Below, one piece after another: positions 10,590 through 20,868 of a stretch of 64,000 nucleotides of DNA; the first letter of the stretch is position 1; each line of letters begins with the position of its first letter. Made by a program: the position numbers and the translations under genes. Below the pieces are notes generated by a model. The model was given only the letters and a program-made list of their open reading frames with translations. It was not told the DNA's origin and did not search any database. The stretch comes from Pseudisothecium myosuroides (lineage: Eukaryota > Streptophyta > Bryopsida > Hypnales > Lembophyllaceae): the NCBI GenBank assembly GCA_951799445.1, contig OX637290.1, positions 34,590,987 to 34,654,986 on the forward strand, given 5' to 3'.

Positions 10590-11242
10590 TTTTTCGAGTG
10601 CCTGCTGAACCGGTGGCGAAGTCGTCGAATCAGGTAGAAAAGCGGCGGTATTATGTGGTCTTCAACCTTAATGGAGTTCTTGTTCACAGGTCATTCAATG
10701 ATTTGAACAGACGCGTCGTAACACTTCGACCGAATGTTGGTCATTTACTTGACTTTGTGCACAGACATGCAAACATTGCATTCTGGAGCAGTATGACACC
10801 GGCAAATGTGACGAAGGTATTGAATCAAATGCTGCCGGGGACGTCTGTTAAGGCGAAGGACGTACCTGTTCTCACGCAGGAAGACTGCACAAAGTCGTCC
10901 TACAGAGACCCCAATCACCCGGACAGGCCCTTCTTCCTCAAGGATCTAAATCATTTCGCCACTAAGCTGGGTTTGAGGTCAACCGAGAATGTTCTCCTCG
11001 TTGATGACGATCCACTTAAGAACCTCCTGAATGATTGTCATAGCGCCATTTTCTCCCACAAATTTGATGGGGACTGGAGGGACCAATACCTTGTGGGGGT
11101 GCTCAGTCCTTGGCTCGGAGGTCTGTTTAAGTCACAGGAAGCTGTGCCGGCGTATGTCAAGAAGCATCCGCTCCACAATGGTCTGCCACCGGCGGTCCCG
11201 TTGACCAGACCGGGCTCTGACATTTTGAGGGCAGTAGTTTAG
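10590..11242 (+). CDS. Copy 1 exon 7: FCP1-like HAD phosphatase domain, degenerate
   Basis: The exon follows a TATTCTGCAG acceptor; G|TT completes a valine across the intron. It encodes an FCP1/NIF-type HAD domain. Motif I reads VVFNLNGVLV, so the expected catalytic DxDx(T/V) has become NxNGV. FWSSMTP marks the second motif, and VLLVDDDPLKN retains the paired acidic residues of motif IV. Family members dephosphorylate protein serines, classically the RNA polymerase II tail. Loss of the nucleophile Asp suggests this copy is catalytically dead and perhaps only binds. Plant relatives often have DLNG at this site, so Asn at the second position is not itself unusual. The stop is TAG at 11240-11242. 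Confidence 0.75.
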
Positions 11243-12408
11243 TTTTGGTTTCTCTTCCTCGACGGACTTCATCGTGATATCTCACGATCTCCTTTTGGCG
11301 TGCATATTATTGCTTGTAGCTTAAAACTCTTGAACATACTGTAAATATTGTAAATGCATTTTCGAAATACTGGACATTCTTTGTTTGTAGGAGGCATTGA
11401 TTCTACCTCGTAGTAAATGTGAAAATAAATTTTTTTCCTAAATGCCTTTGATTAAGATAATTATGAGTTTGAAGGGATCACCTCGACCTTGACTATTAAT
11501 CCGCGTGCATGCACATCTAGAGATCTAATGGTATATCGTGGAAGTGGATTCTATCGGTAGATCGGACTGTTCTGGGCATTTATCCTTGTCTTTTAAATCT
11601 AATGTGAATGCATTTCCGGAGCATGACCCTCACTTAGAATTGTTTTCTTACTCTTGGTTTGCAGCTTTAATCTAAATTTGGTTCTGAAATTGTTTATCAT
11701 ATTACTCGGAAGAGTGGAATTTTTTGAACACTTCACTAGATTTTAACACTGGGCGTCATCATCTTGCGCGGCAAGCTTCATCAGGAGATCGCACGATACG
11801 ACGTGACGTGTGAACTTTGAAATGTTGTTTCCGTCCTTGTATTGTCTTGTGTTTTTGTACTTGTGGATGACAGTGAAGTTGTAGTTGTGCTTCTACTGTT
11901 TGTTTGGGAGTTCTCCTGCAGTTCCGGTTTGCTGAAGTACGGATTTGAAATTGATAATTTTGTCCTCTGTCCTCGGCTTGATCGGAAGATCTCACGATCA
12001 TTTTCCCTTGCATCGAATTATTAGTCTTAGGCGGATTATGTAATGTCCATTTTTGTTGCTTCAATCGAATGCAATTGAATTTCTGCTGCGTAACTTCCTT
12101 TGCTTGAGTATTTTCGGTCTTCTAGTATGTCACCCTAAACCTTTTTTTGTATTTGACGCGAATTCTAAATCTGCATCCCTTGTTAGTGCTGTATTCTGGG
12201 CTGCAGTGACACCGTAGAAGTATTGCTAATTTCCTTGCACTATGCAGCAAATAAGACATTCAGTCGCTGTTCTTCAAATAACTACCCATGCGTATTTTCA
12301 ATTAGCGGTTCTGTTGTATTGCATATTGGTCGGGGGATCTCACGATCAATTGACGTCGTTTCTGTATGTACATGTCTGCGTATTGAGGCTTACTTGGTCT
12401 TTGCAGAA
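11243..12408 (+). repeat. Copy 1 3' region with scattered family-A words
   Basis: No convincing exon is present. Palindromes occur at 11270-11289, 11779-11797, 11980-11999 and 12329-12347, with GATATC or AGATC(T/G) centres. They are 200-500 bp apart, less regular than in the introns. TGAAAATAAATTTT near 11420 could serve as a polyadenylation signal for exon 7. The region may be a 3' UTR followed by the 5' intron of the next HAD unit. Confidence 0.6.
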
Positions 12409-12889
12409 GGCGATGCTCTTAGTACTAACAGGGGATCTCTGCGTGAAGGGCGGTGTGGCGGATCTCCCACAGAATATCAAAATTCGGCCCGGCTTCCGTG
12501 GTCTTCTCCGACATTTTGTTCATGAAACTCACTGTGGTTTGTGGTCCGCAATGCAACCTTCAACACTGGCCGCTCTTCTTCGACGTATTCTACCGCCGGA
12601 AATTCTGTCAAGGTTTCTATTTTTTGCCGGGTCTGACAATCCACGGAAGAACCAGGTGTATCCCCATCGTCGTGCAATACTGAAGACTGTCTTGAACATT
12701 CCTCGGACGCGCAGGGTACTCTTGAATAACAGTGTTGTAATGCTTGTCCTAGATCCTCTTGATTGGGAACGTCCGCACTTGCTTCGACCGGCGTTGCATG
12801 TGAGGGATGATGTAGGTCCTGTAGAGTTAGATCGTCCGCACATTATAGCACCGCCTTTTGATTGGTCTTGGGCCCCAAAAAACATGTAG
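12409..12889 (+). pseudogene. Second FCP1-like HAD fragment
   Basis: The exon starts after GGTCTTTGCAG and ends at TAG (12887-12889). It encodes LLVLTGDLCV where motif I should be, followed by IKIRPGFRGLLRHF and CGLWSAMQPSTLAALLRRIL. These are the hallmark core segments of FCP1-like HAD domains. The motif I aspartates are missing. The position of the distal acidic motif reads VLLNNSVVMLVLDP, so both catalytic ends are eroded. It lies between the copy-1 stop and a third HAD fragment at 13.4 kb, so three related HAD pieces sit in tandem. It is probably a decayed paralogous exon rather than an active enzyme. Confidence 0.6.
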
Positions 12890-13369
12890 TTGGAAGTGGA
12901 CTAGCTGGGTTATATATCACCTGTTTGTTGCATCCAAATGATTATATAAGTGGCGAATCCACCTTTTCTATCTGACTGTGATTACACCTTACCAAATGTC
13001 TGTAATTGCATTATGTTGCTTCATCCATTCTTTTGTGTTATGTGATACTTTGGGAAGTATCTTCTGAGCTCTCCCGATCTGTGATGTCGCATATTAATGC
13101 AACCCCGGATACAAATGTATTGCTTACAGCAAATGTCAGAGTTGACATCATCTCAAATTCATTGATTTGTTCGAACACTCTATCCCGAAGGAGTATATTT
13201 CCTTGCACCGGGAAATCTCCAGACCACTTAGCATCCCAAAGCGATTTAAATCTCCTTTAAACGGCATTACGGACTCATTGTACATACCATCGGGAAGATC
13301 TCCCGATGGACAGGACCTTCACAAAGTCCAGAATTCCCCGTAAATTCCAGAAGTAGTTAAATATGGCAT
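12890..13369. other. Spacer ending in a family-A palindrome
   Basis: The DNA is AT-rich with no coding frame I trust. CCATCGGGAAGATCTCCCGATGG at 13288-13310 is the last family-A word in the window. It sits about 60 bp before the point where similarity to 40.9 kb begins. Confidence 0.6.
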
Positions 13370-13933
13370 AAGTGCAGATTTAGAAATGCAAAGCCTGTAA
13401 CCTACAAAGTAAAGGGAACAAACAAGGATTTGTTCCTCAAACCACTGGAGAGGCTATTTGAGATGCCCGATTCCGTCTTCACACCTGAAAATACGGTCAT
13501 AGTAGATGACACTCCGGCAAAACACGTAACAAATCACCCTAAGAATGTGATTCTGTTTGAGTCGTGGTCGTACGATGGCTACAAAGAAACGCATGGGATT
13601 CTCATTGACCACCTCCTGCCATATATTCAATGCTTGCATGCAGCCAGGCCATCGAAATTGGAGTCCTTCCGAAGAGACAATATTTTTGGGCGTTTGCACC
13701 TTTTTTACGAAGAGGATCAAACGGAGTACAAAGAGCTCAAACAGGCAGTGGAGTCCTCAAATAGGATTTTCTTGGAGTCCAATGTCAGAAATTCTAATCA
13801 CACCGTGATGTTTGAAGAATCCAGGAGGCCCCAACATAGGGAGGTCAAAATAGATGACACTTGCTTCTTGTACTATCATGTCTCGGGATCACGATTGGTT
13901 CCGAGATTTTACAAATCAATTGCATGGGATTGA
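13370..13933 (+). pseudogene. Third HAD fragment, 5'-truncated
   Basis: This encodes the distal part of an FCP1-like domain: NLFLKPLERLF-like sequence, then TVIVDDTPAKH (motif IV with both aspartates), and a C-terminal extension with RRDNIFGRLHLFYEEDQTEY. It aligns closely with 40945-41505 but lacks the first half, including motif I. Over 38 codons around 13672-13785 the two copies show four replacement and two silent differences, so constraint on this part looks weak. The frame ends at TGA (13931-13933). Confidence 0.7.
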
Positions 13934-14095
13934 CTTGGAGTAGGTTTATAATTTACGCATGTTCAGTGCATCTTTCGCAAGTTGTCCACGTATACGAGTG
14001 CTCCACTTCCTTGCATGATGATAGTCTTCCACGTTCATGTGATTATAAACCTCAACAAGCGTTGTTTTGACAACGGATTCTATGTTTGTGCCCAG

Positions 14096-14886
14096 GCTTC
14101 TTTGCGTGATGCTTCAATCCGTGTTGAGGATTGTGGCAACAAGTGTGCTGCTTCTGCTGATTCCTTCTCTGATTATGGACAGTTTGACATATCCCAAGGC
14201 GGATTGGGTCACATCATGTATTCAGCTGCCACCGCACAGTCCACGATGGATTTTTCTATGATGCTTGTGGATGACGGGGTTGTAGATAGTCCTCCTAATG
14301 GAGGCAAGCGTCCCCAGCTTGTAAGCTCCCCTTCTCCACTCAAAGGTCGGCAGATGGTAACTGCACCTCAAGATTCCCCTGCAATGAATGTAGGAATGCA
14401 AAGAAAGCTCTATGACAAAGGTGTAACCCAGGTATAGAGCTTTCTTCCTTTCATGTACAAATCAATTTTTTTTTTTAAGAATGCGTGAATGATGTTGCAA
14501 GCTGGTTTCTAATGTTTTGATTTCATTTGCATTTGCAGGACACTAACACATTGGCCACATCCAATGCCATCCGCACAAATGGTTTGCGACAGTCTGCAAC
14601 TTTAAGTTGTACTTCTGCAGAGCGGCCTACGTCATCTAATGGCCTCCGACGTATTCTACCTCGTCGCACTTCATTAGGGGTTGGGAGACACCAGTGCAAG
14701 TCCCATGGCCGAAATCCAAAACTAGATCATTTAGGTCGTCGTCCGTGGGATGCCTGGGAGGAAAAGTCCTTGAAGGAGCAAAGGCAACAAACACTAAAGC
14801 AAACATGTTCCAATAATATAGAATATAGTCGAGGTCCAGAGATGTTGGTGGCAATGGACAAGTTGAAATCCAAAACCCACTCGTAG
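14096..14886 (+). CDS. Conserved two-exon tail module (locus 1)
   Basis: Exon a (14096-14431) follows TTTGTGCCCAG and ends at GTATAG. Exon b (14539-14886) follows TTGCATTTGCAG and ends at TAG. Exon a carries DCGNKCAASADSFSDYGQF and GGLGHIMYSAATAQSTMDFS. Exon b is Arg/Ser-rich with RRILPRRTSLGVGRHQCKS and RRPWDAWEEKSLKEQRQQ. I do not recognise the domain. Compared with 41654-42459, codons 14129-14311 show 16 silent and 1 replacement difference in 61 codons, which is strong purifying selection. It could be the 3' end of the HAD gene or a separate protein. The phase of the upstream junction is unclear, so I cannot decide. Confidence 0.65.
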
Positions 14887-15312
14887 TTGTTGTTCATAAG
14901 GTAGAAGAGCGTAAATAATTGGTTGTTTGGAAGTCATACAAATTGTAGATCTTCATATTATGTCAAGATTCATATAAGGAGTGGATGATGTTATCCGCAA
15001 ATTGTAAAGATGTAACACACGTATATATTCGATGATAGAAGTATAGATGCAATACATGGATTATTCATTCCATGTTTATTGTATACATGTGTATACATGC
15101 AGTGCGCATAATTTTCTATAAAGTGTTAAGCATTTCAGAATTACTACATGAGATTTTTTTGATTCTACAGTGTTGTACCTGTTTTGCATGTCATTTGATT
15201 GATAATTTTATATTTCTTTATATCAAATTATCTTGAATTTGTGATTTATAGTGCTCTTCTAAACTCCCATTTCCATGGAAAACTCCCATTTTAATGAATA
15301 TGATGTTTCAGG
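14887..15312. other. 3' flank of the tail module
   Basis: AT-rich DNA collinear with 42460-42886 at the other locus, including GTATACATG repeats near 15080. No coding frame is present. It ends at the shared boundary of the duplicated unit. Confidence 0.5.
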
Positions 15313-16362
15313 AAAGTTCAATTTCCTGATCTTGCTGATATTAGAAATAGAGACTTCCTTTAACCCAAACACAGCGTTCGCTGTGTTGACCTCGGGAATA
15401 GTCCTTTTCCATTTGAAGGTGGCCGGCAAAATCTTTGACACCACCTTCTCTCCTGAAGGAAGAGTGTGAGAGCGATGCGGCATATGGTCTGCCGACTTCT
15501 CAAGGACACACTTCAACGTAGCGGTAGCCTGCAACGTATGTTGGCGAGGCTTGAGCGTGCCCAAGTTACCGTGACGCTGAGCTTGTTCACCTTTGGCAGC
15601 AAACCCTTGGAAACGGTGGAAGGTACTCTCCGAGACACCTGTAATATGCCGCCATTCCGCCAAACAAACATCAATCCCTTCGATAGTGACCACCCTCTTG
15701 CCTTCACCATTACGATGGACCTGGCAATGTACATCCAACTTCATGTGGTACCAAAATTCGAAAGTAGAGTTCTGGTACATACGTTCTCAAAATGCTTGAA
15801 TCTTCTCCCTTGGAAAAGGTTGAACGCAGTTCTTTGAGCAGCACGTTTTGCTTGAAACTGAATTAATCGATGCTTGAGTGAGCAATGTCTTGGCCTTCAC
15901 ACAAGTCTGAATAGGAGGATTTCTGGCAACGCTTGCATACGGTCTAGACCCAGAGGAGGATGCCCGCAACAGGCTAGCTTGCCGACGATTGTACTCGTCC
16001 CTAAGGTCGTATTTGCGTAGGCTTATCCCATTCAAGTACACATGTTTAATCGGCCATGCTCGTAAAGAGTACCTCCAATCATCAGGAACGACATCAGCTA
16101 CCAGGGACTTCGAGATTTGGACGGCAACAAGGGAATCTCCCAAGGGACCATCAGAACCAATGACGAGGTCTGAATTAACGCTGTGACAAATTCCCTCAGC
16201 TACTACCACACTAGCCGCGCTGTGCAGAGTGACCACCTTCGTAATCCAGAGACGTCGTGGGATACCTTCACAATCAGGTATATCGAGAACATCTTCAGGA
16301 ACATTGTTACTCTCTCCTTCATCGGAAGAGTACTCTGGTACCGCTTGCCTTGCAGCCTCCAT
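15313..16362 (-). pseudogene. Truncated DUF7869-type transposase (minus strand)
   Basis: Reading from 16362 downward, the frame encodes DIPDCEGIPRRLWIT, then CHSVNSDLVIGSDGPLGDS, a segment resembling the Tnp1/En/Spm-type domain. A TGA at 15787-15789 follows QAF. The same frame then resumes with ERMYQNSTFEFWYHMKLDVH and continues to KIRKLNFPE. There the protein breaks off at about 15313, exactly where the duplicated unit begins. The second half, with its catalytic region, is missing. The other copy (53.1-56 kb) has the same TGA at the same codon, with Arg expected there, so the stop predates both insertions or marks a two-ORF structure. A family-B palindrome array lies upstream. Confidence 0.75.
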
Positions 16363-16695
16363 AATGTCTACGCATGGACCACATTAACATCAGCGACTGA
16401 TATGACAATATGTACCATTTTTGTTTCAAACATAACATACACAACCATTTCTGAAACTCAACATCAGTCGACTTGAATATCCCTATAACAAGTAAAAAAG
16501 AGGTATCCAGTAACATACATGCTGAAAAAGAATATTGGTGAACACCAATCGTGAATACAACAGACAATTATCACTCTGAAGCCTCAGGTGCGATGTCTGA
16601 ATACACTACAAATTTCTTGCAATTGCAAGTTTTCATTACAACATAACCCAACAATCACATTATATACTATAAACAATTTCAAAACCAATGTATCC
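16363..16695 (-). other. 5' leader region of minus-strand transposase
   Basis: The DNA is AT-rich and non-coding. It separates the transposase start from the family-B palindrome array. Confidence 0.4.
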
Positions 16696-17590
16696 GCCAT
16701 TCAACTCGAGGCGAGTTGAATTACAAGTCCCCTCAGAAGAGTTTGACAAAATACAACAACTCCCGTCAACCTATTACTCTAAGCAAAGTTGCACAATTAC
16801 AAACGACAATTCCCGATAATGAGTTATTTAGTTATTCATATTCACTCAAGCCAACAAGACCTACGACCAAGCAGCCATTCCGCAGTTTCACTCGAATCTA
16901 GTTAAATTACCATTACAATTCTGTAATATGCAATTCAAATAGAAATTACGGAGAATACATATATAAAATCCCTATTCCTCATTATCTGTGGAACCAAAAT
17001 CAATATTCACTTGCACCATGTCAAATTTTAACTAATTAGCCTCCTATCTTTAGTTCAACCCGCACCATGTTAAATTACCAATCTGCAGTCCCCTATGTGC
17101 AATTCAACACGCACCAAGTTAAATTACAATTATGCAATCCTCTCTTTTCAGTTTAACTTGCACCCTGTATAATTACCATGATTCAGTCTTCTATCTGCAA
17201 TTCAACTCGAACCATGTTAAAGTACATTTCCGAAGTCCACTACATGCAATTCAATTTGCACCAAGTTAAATTTATTTACAACTATGCAACCTACTATCTG
17301 CAGTTTAACCTGCACCTTCATGAATTACCATTATGCAGTCCAGTATCTGCAGTTCAACTTGAACCATGTTACAATAGCATTACGCAATACCTTATCTACA
17401 ATTAAAATCAAACCAAGACAAATGACCATTGTGTAGTCCCTAATCTCTTGTTTAACTCGAACCATGTTAAATTACCATTGTGCAGTCCCCGATCTGCAAT
17501 TCAACTCGGATCGAGTTAAATTACCATTACGTACTCTGATATCTAAAGTCCAACTTGCACGATGATAAATCACCGTATTGAAAACCTATT
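16696..17590. repeat. ~49-bp tandem array built on family-B palindrome
   Basis: Units of 48-53 bp repeat at 17053, 17101, 17151, 17199, 17248, 17301, 17350, 17399, 17450, 17498 and 17548, with earlier units back to 16699. Each contains a CAATTCAACTCG...AGTTAAATTACC core and a TATGCAGTCC spacer. Intact palindromes are at 16699-16721 (spacer AGG) and 17499-17521 (spacer GAT). Others have lost one arm, for example AACTCGAACCATGTTAAA. Confidence 0.85.
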
Positions 17591-17900
17591 CCGAAGCTGA
17601 AGTTCACAATTACACTACTTCCACTCTATAGTTCCCAACGGAAAATTTCCATCTTCGCCATCTTTTCCACCTCTCATAGCAAATGCAGTTCAACTCGAAT
17701 CGAGTTAAACTAACTTCAATGATAACTTTATTATTTGTGATGTGATCAATGTGATCGAGTTCGTAGATTCGTAATTCAACTCGAATCGAGTTGAATAACC
17801 GTATGTCATACTGGGAAATTGTTTTCTCTGTGAATGCTGTTCAACTCGTATCGAGTTTAATTGTCGAATCCGTATCACACAAACTAGAGGTCCACTTTCT
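17591..17900. repeat. Three intact family-B palindromes
   Basis: TTCAACTCGAATCGAGTTAAA at 17689-17709, ATTCAACTCGAATCGAGTTG at 17773-17792 (arm continuing to 17795) and TTCAACTCGTATCGAGTTTAA at 17840-17860 are about 70-85 bp apart. The spacers are AAT, AAT and TAT. They lie upstream of the minus-strand transposase, in the position of its 5' intron. Confidence 0.85.
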
Positions 17901-18914
17901 TCATACGACCCACTCCGTAAAAACCGGCTTGTTTATCGATAAGACTCAGAATTCTTCATTCAATAACGAAGCGTGCACAATGAGCAGAATTATGAATGAT
18001 TGCTTCCCGAATTCAAAGAACTGAATGTAAGCAAAATTTGTCACTTTCAATTGGTCTCGACATCACTACCCTGAGAACATTGCTCTTCTAAGCATTCACA
18101 GATGTCCCCACGCAATACAAAGCATGTTCACGGCAACGTCACCCTGATTCCAAAACATCCCAAAGCACGCAACCACTGTTCATGGGCAATCTTTTTGGTC
18201 GGACACGCACCTGCAGTCACTCACAGAGAACTTGGTAGCAAGAGTCGACGAGGCTATACGAATGTCACACAATGTACGCAAGCACAAGCAACGACAACAA
18301 AAGCTAATAGCACCATACACCAGCTCTGAAAACCAACTACGAAGCACCAATGATCAAAAAAATGAGGAAGTAAACATCGTCCGAGAGGAGAATGAGCAGC
18401 GTCCGTACGCGGGAAAACTCCGGCGGGAAGAAATGGAGGGAGTTTCAAAAGCGCTGTGGGCAGAAGTTCCGATATCGGAAATGGAATCTGTATTTCCAAA
18501 AAAAGCCCACATTCCTCATTCTGAAAAGGAATTTCAGCCGCTAGAAAGTGATCGCCTTCCGTGTTTCCGTGTCTACCTATATGTACAGTAACTACAGCAA
18601 ACGTAGCTTGACATAAAGAAGGGATTATCTCAACAGCTATACTCTATTTGCATGTCTATTTCTTGACAAATTCCATCGAAGTATCAAAGAACTTGTCAGA
18701 GAATACCAGGCTACTTTTGAAAAGTGGTTAAAAATAACAAAAGAAATCTAAAAATTCCCAACATGAACAGAATAATTTCGCCTGCATGCATTCCAATTTT
18801 CTAGTCCACTAGTAATCTTCCCATGTTGCGTACTACTATTCTAAGCTTCTGAACGCATTTTTTAAACCTTTTCAGCTGTTCAAAAATTAATGAAGGGCCC
18901 TGGAATCCACGATT
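17901..18914 (-). promoter_or_regulatory. Possible first exon and promoter of minus-strand transposase
   Basis: The composition becomes GC-balanced at about 18100-18520, as it does ahead of the other three units. Open frames exist on both strands (18232-18591 plus, 18254-18499 minus) but neither resembles a known protein. I infer an untranslated first exon and promoter for the minus-strand element, by analogy with 51.5 kb. The part 18600-18914 shows nothing. Confidence 0.3.
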
Positions 18915-18952
18915 CAACATTTAGGGTTTTAGGGTTTAGGGTTTAGGGTACC
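18915..18952. repeat. Interstitial telomere-type repeat
   Basis: Four degenerate TTTAGGG units, including a TTTTAGGG variant, sit just before the satellite block. TTTAGGG is the common plant telomere repeat. Confidence 0.8.
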
Positions 18953-19011
18953 GCTTCAAAGTAATCAAATCCCAGAAGTCAATGACCTCATCTTCTATAC
19001 CTTAAGACAGG

Positions 19012-20868
19012 CTGTTTGTTTGTTTGTTTGTTTTGTTTTGTTTTGTTTTGTTTTGTTTGTATGTCACATTGAGATCTCCCGGACCGTGCGTCTGCCGGTG
19101 GCGTGCTTAGTACCGTCGGAAAGCCCTCGGCGAGGAAGGGTGCACGGGCTTCGTTTCGTGGCATTTGGACCAAAGGTGGGAAAGTTATTGAATTTCGAAG
19201 TATTTATGGATCAAAAAATTAGGAAATTACTTTTACTTTGGATTTGGTCGCGTTTTTGGTACCGTCGGAAATCCCTCGGCGAGGAGGGGTGCACGGGCTT
19301 GGTTTTGTGGCTTTCAGACCTATTGTGCAAAAGTTATGAACTTCTGAATTATTTTGGGTTCTTAAAAATTTCTAAATTATCCTAAATTATGTATCTTCTG
19401 AACCGTGTGTCAATTGGTCAAATCTTGGTACCCTTGGAAAGCCCTCAGTGAGGACGGGTGCATGGGCTTTACTTCATGGCATTTGAACCTACAATGGAAA
19501 AGTTATGGATTTTTGAGTTATTTTTTGTTTTTAAAATGACTTTTACTTTTGTTTTGGGTGTGGCAACAGCACAGGGCTACACTAGTCATTTTGGGTTGTT
19601 TGTTTGTTTGTTTGTTTGTTTTGTCACGTTGAGATCTCTCGGACCGTACGTTCCCTGAGGGCGTGCCTGGTATTATCGGAAAGTCCTCGGCGAGGAGGGG
19701 TGCACGGGCTTGGTTTCGTTGCGTTTGGAGTTATGGTGAAGAAGTTATTTAAATTTTGAAGTATTTATGGATCAAAAAATTAGGAAAGTACTTTTACTTT
19801 GATTTTTGTCACGTTCTTGGTATCGTCAAAAAGCTTTCGATGAGGAGACGTGCACGGTCTTCGTTTCATGGCGTTTGGAGCTACGTTGGGAAGTTATGGT
19901 TTTTTGAGTTCTTAAAAATTAGTAAATTATGCTACATTAAGTATCAATTGATCATGTTTTTGGTACCACTAGAAAGCCCTAGGCGAGGAGGGGTGCACGG
20001 GCTTTGTTTCATGGCATTTTAACCTATGGTGGAAAAGTTATGGATTCTTGAGTTATTTTTACTTTTCGAAATGACTTTTATTTTTGTTTTGGCTGTGGCA
20101 ACAGCACAGGGCTACGATGGGAAAGTTATGGCTTCTTGAGTTATTTTGGGATCTTAAAAATTAGTAAATCATATATTTTTGGAACCGTGTGTCAATTTGT
20201 GATGTTTTTGGTATTGTTGGAAAGCCCTCGACAAAGAGGGGTGTACAGGCTTTGTTTTGTGGCGTTTCAAGCCAGAGTGGCATTTTTGACTTTTTGAGTT
20301 ATTTTGGGTTTTAAAAACGACTTTTCTTTTTCTTTTGGTTGTGGAAACGACACAGGGCTACACTTTCTTGTTGGAAAGCTTTGGAGGAGGAGGGGTGGAC
20401 AAGCTTTACTTCATGGCATTTGAACCTATGGTGGAAAAATTATGTTTTTCTGAATTATTTTGGTTTTTTAAATGAGTTTTACTTTTGTTTTGGATGTGGC
20501 AACGGCACAGGGCTACCCTAGTCCATACCTTAAGACAGGTCGGCTGTTTGTTTGTTTGTTTGTTTGTTTGTCACATTGAGATCTCCCGGACCGTGCGTCC
20601 CCCGGGGGCGTGCTTGGTAGCGTCGAAAAGCCCTTGGCATGGAGGGGTGCACGGGCTTGGTTTCGTGGTGTTTGGATCGACAGTGAGAAAGTTATTGAAT
20701 TTCGAAGTATTTATAGATAAAAAAATTAGGAAATTACTTTTACTTTGCTTTTGGTCACATGTTTGGTATCGTTGGAAAGCTCTTGGCAGGGAAGGGGGCA
20801 GGGGCTTTGTTTTGTGTCCTTCCAACCTCCCATGTGAAAGTTATGAAATTTTTGGTTATTTTTGGTTC
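19012..20868. repeat. Complex higher-order tandem repeat with (GTTT)n tracts
   Basis: The core motif GGAAAGCCCTCGGCGAGGAG recurs near 19115, 19265, 19436, 19678, 19825, 19972, 20219, 20365, 20622 and 20775, about 150 or 245 bp apart. Larger blocks of roughly 560 to 950 bp start with GTTTGTTTG tracts at about 19018, 19598 and 20545, followed by GAGATCTCYCGGACCGT. Remnants continue at 21900-22090. Open frames along the plus strand share repeated peptides but differ in phase, so I treat all of it as non-coding. Confidence 0.8.

Larger units (their letters stand above)
3195..11242 (+). pseudogene. Copy 1: multi-exon ParB-like / FCP1-like fusion gene
   Basis: I infer seven exons: about 3195-3381, 4066-4190, 5220-6543, 7003-8361, 8461-8694, 8820-10497 and 10590-11242. 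All but the first junction keep the reading phase, with GT donors and AG acceptors. For example, CC|T spans the second intron and G|TT the last. The product would be roughly 1,800 residues: an N-terminal unknown domain, a lysine-rich linker, a ParB/sulfiredoxin-like GGQHT segment, a long unknown middle, an acidic and Ser/Gly-rich linker with SGDPT repeats, and an FCP1-like HAD domain. Two in-frame stops interrupt it (TAA at 6205-6207, TAG at 8032-8034), each with hundreds of open codons on both sides. It is therefore either a young pseudogene or read through. A diverged paralogue with matching exon order lies at 24.6-42.5 kb. I do not know a named family for the whole protein. Confidence 0.7.
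13370..15312 (+). repeat. Duplicated segment shared with 40.94-42.88 kb
   Basis: From a TGCAGATTTAGAAATGCAAA start, this ~1.94-kb block matches 40.94-42.88 kb throughout, in the same orientation. The match covers the end of a HAD exon, two tail exons, their introns and the 3' flank. Similarity stops after ATGATGTTT at about 15308 and at about 42882. What follows differs (transposase fragment here, minisatellite there), so this is likely the true 3' boundary of the mobile unit. Confidence 0.8.

Noticed and set aside
16240..16270. GACGTCGTGGGATACC, resembling half a family-A palindrome
   Set aside because: Only one arm is present, and it encodes a conserved transposase segment on the minus strand; a chance match.
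16696..17590. CRISPR-like array
   Set aside because: The 49-bp units vary throughout and lack constant repeats with unique spacers; the setting is a plant nuclear genome.
18915..18952. Chromosome end
   Set aside because: Only four degenerate telomere units, with long sequence on both sides; interstitial.
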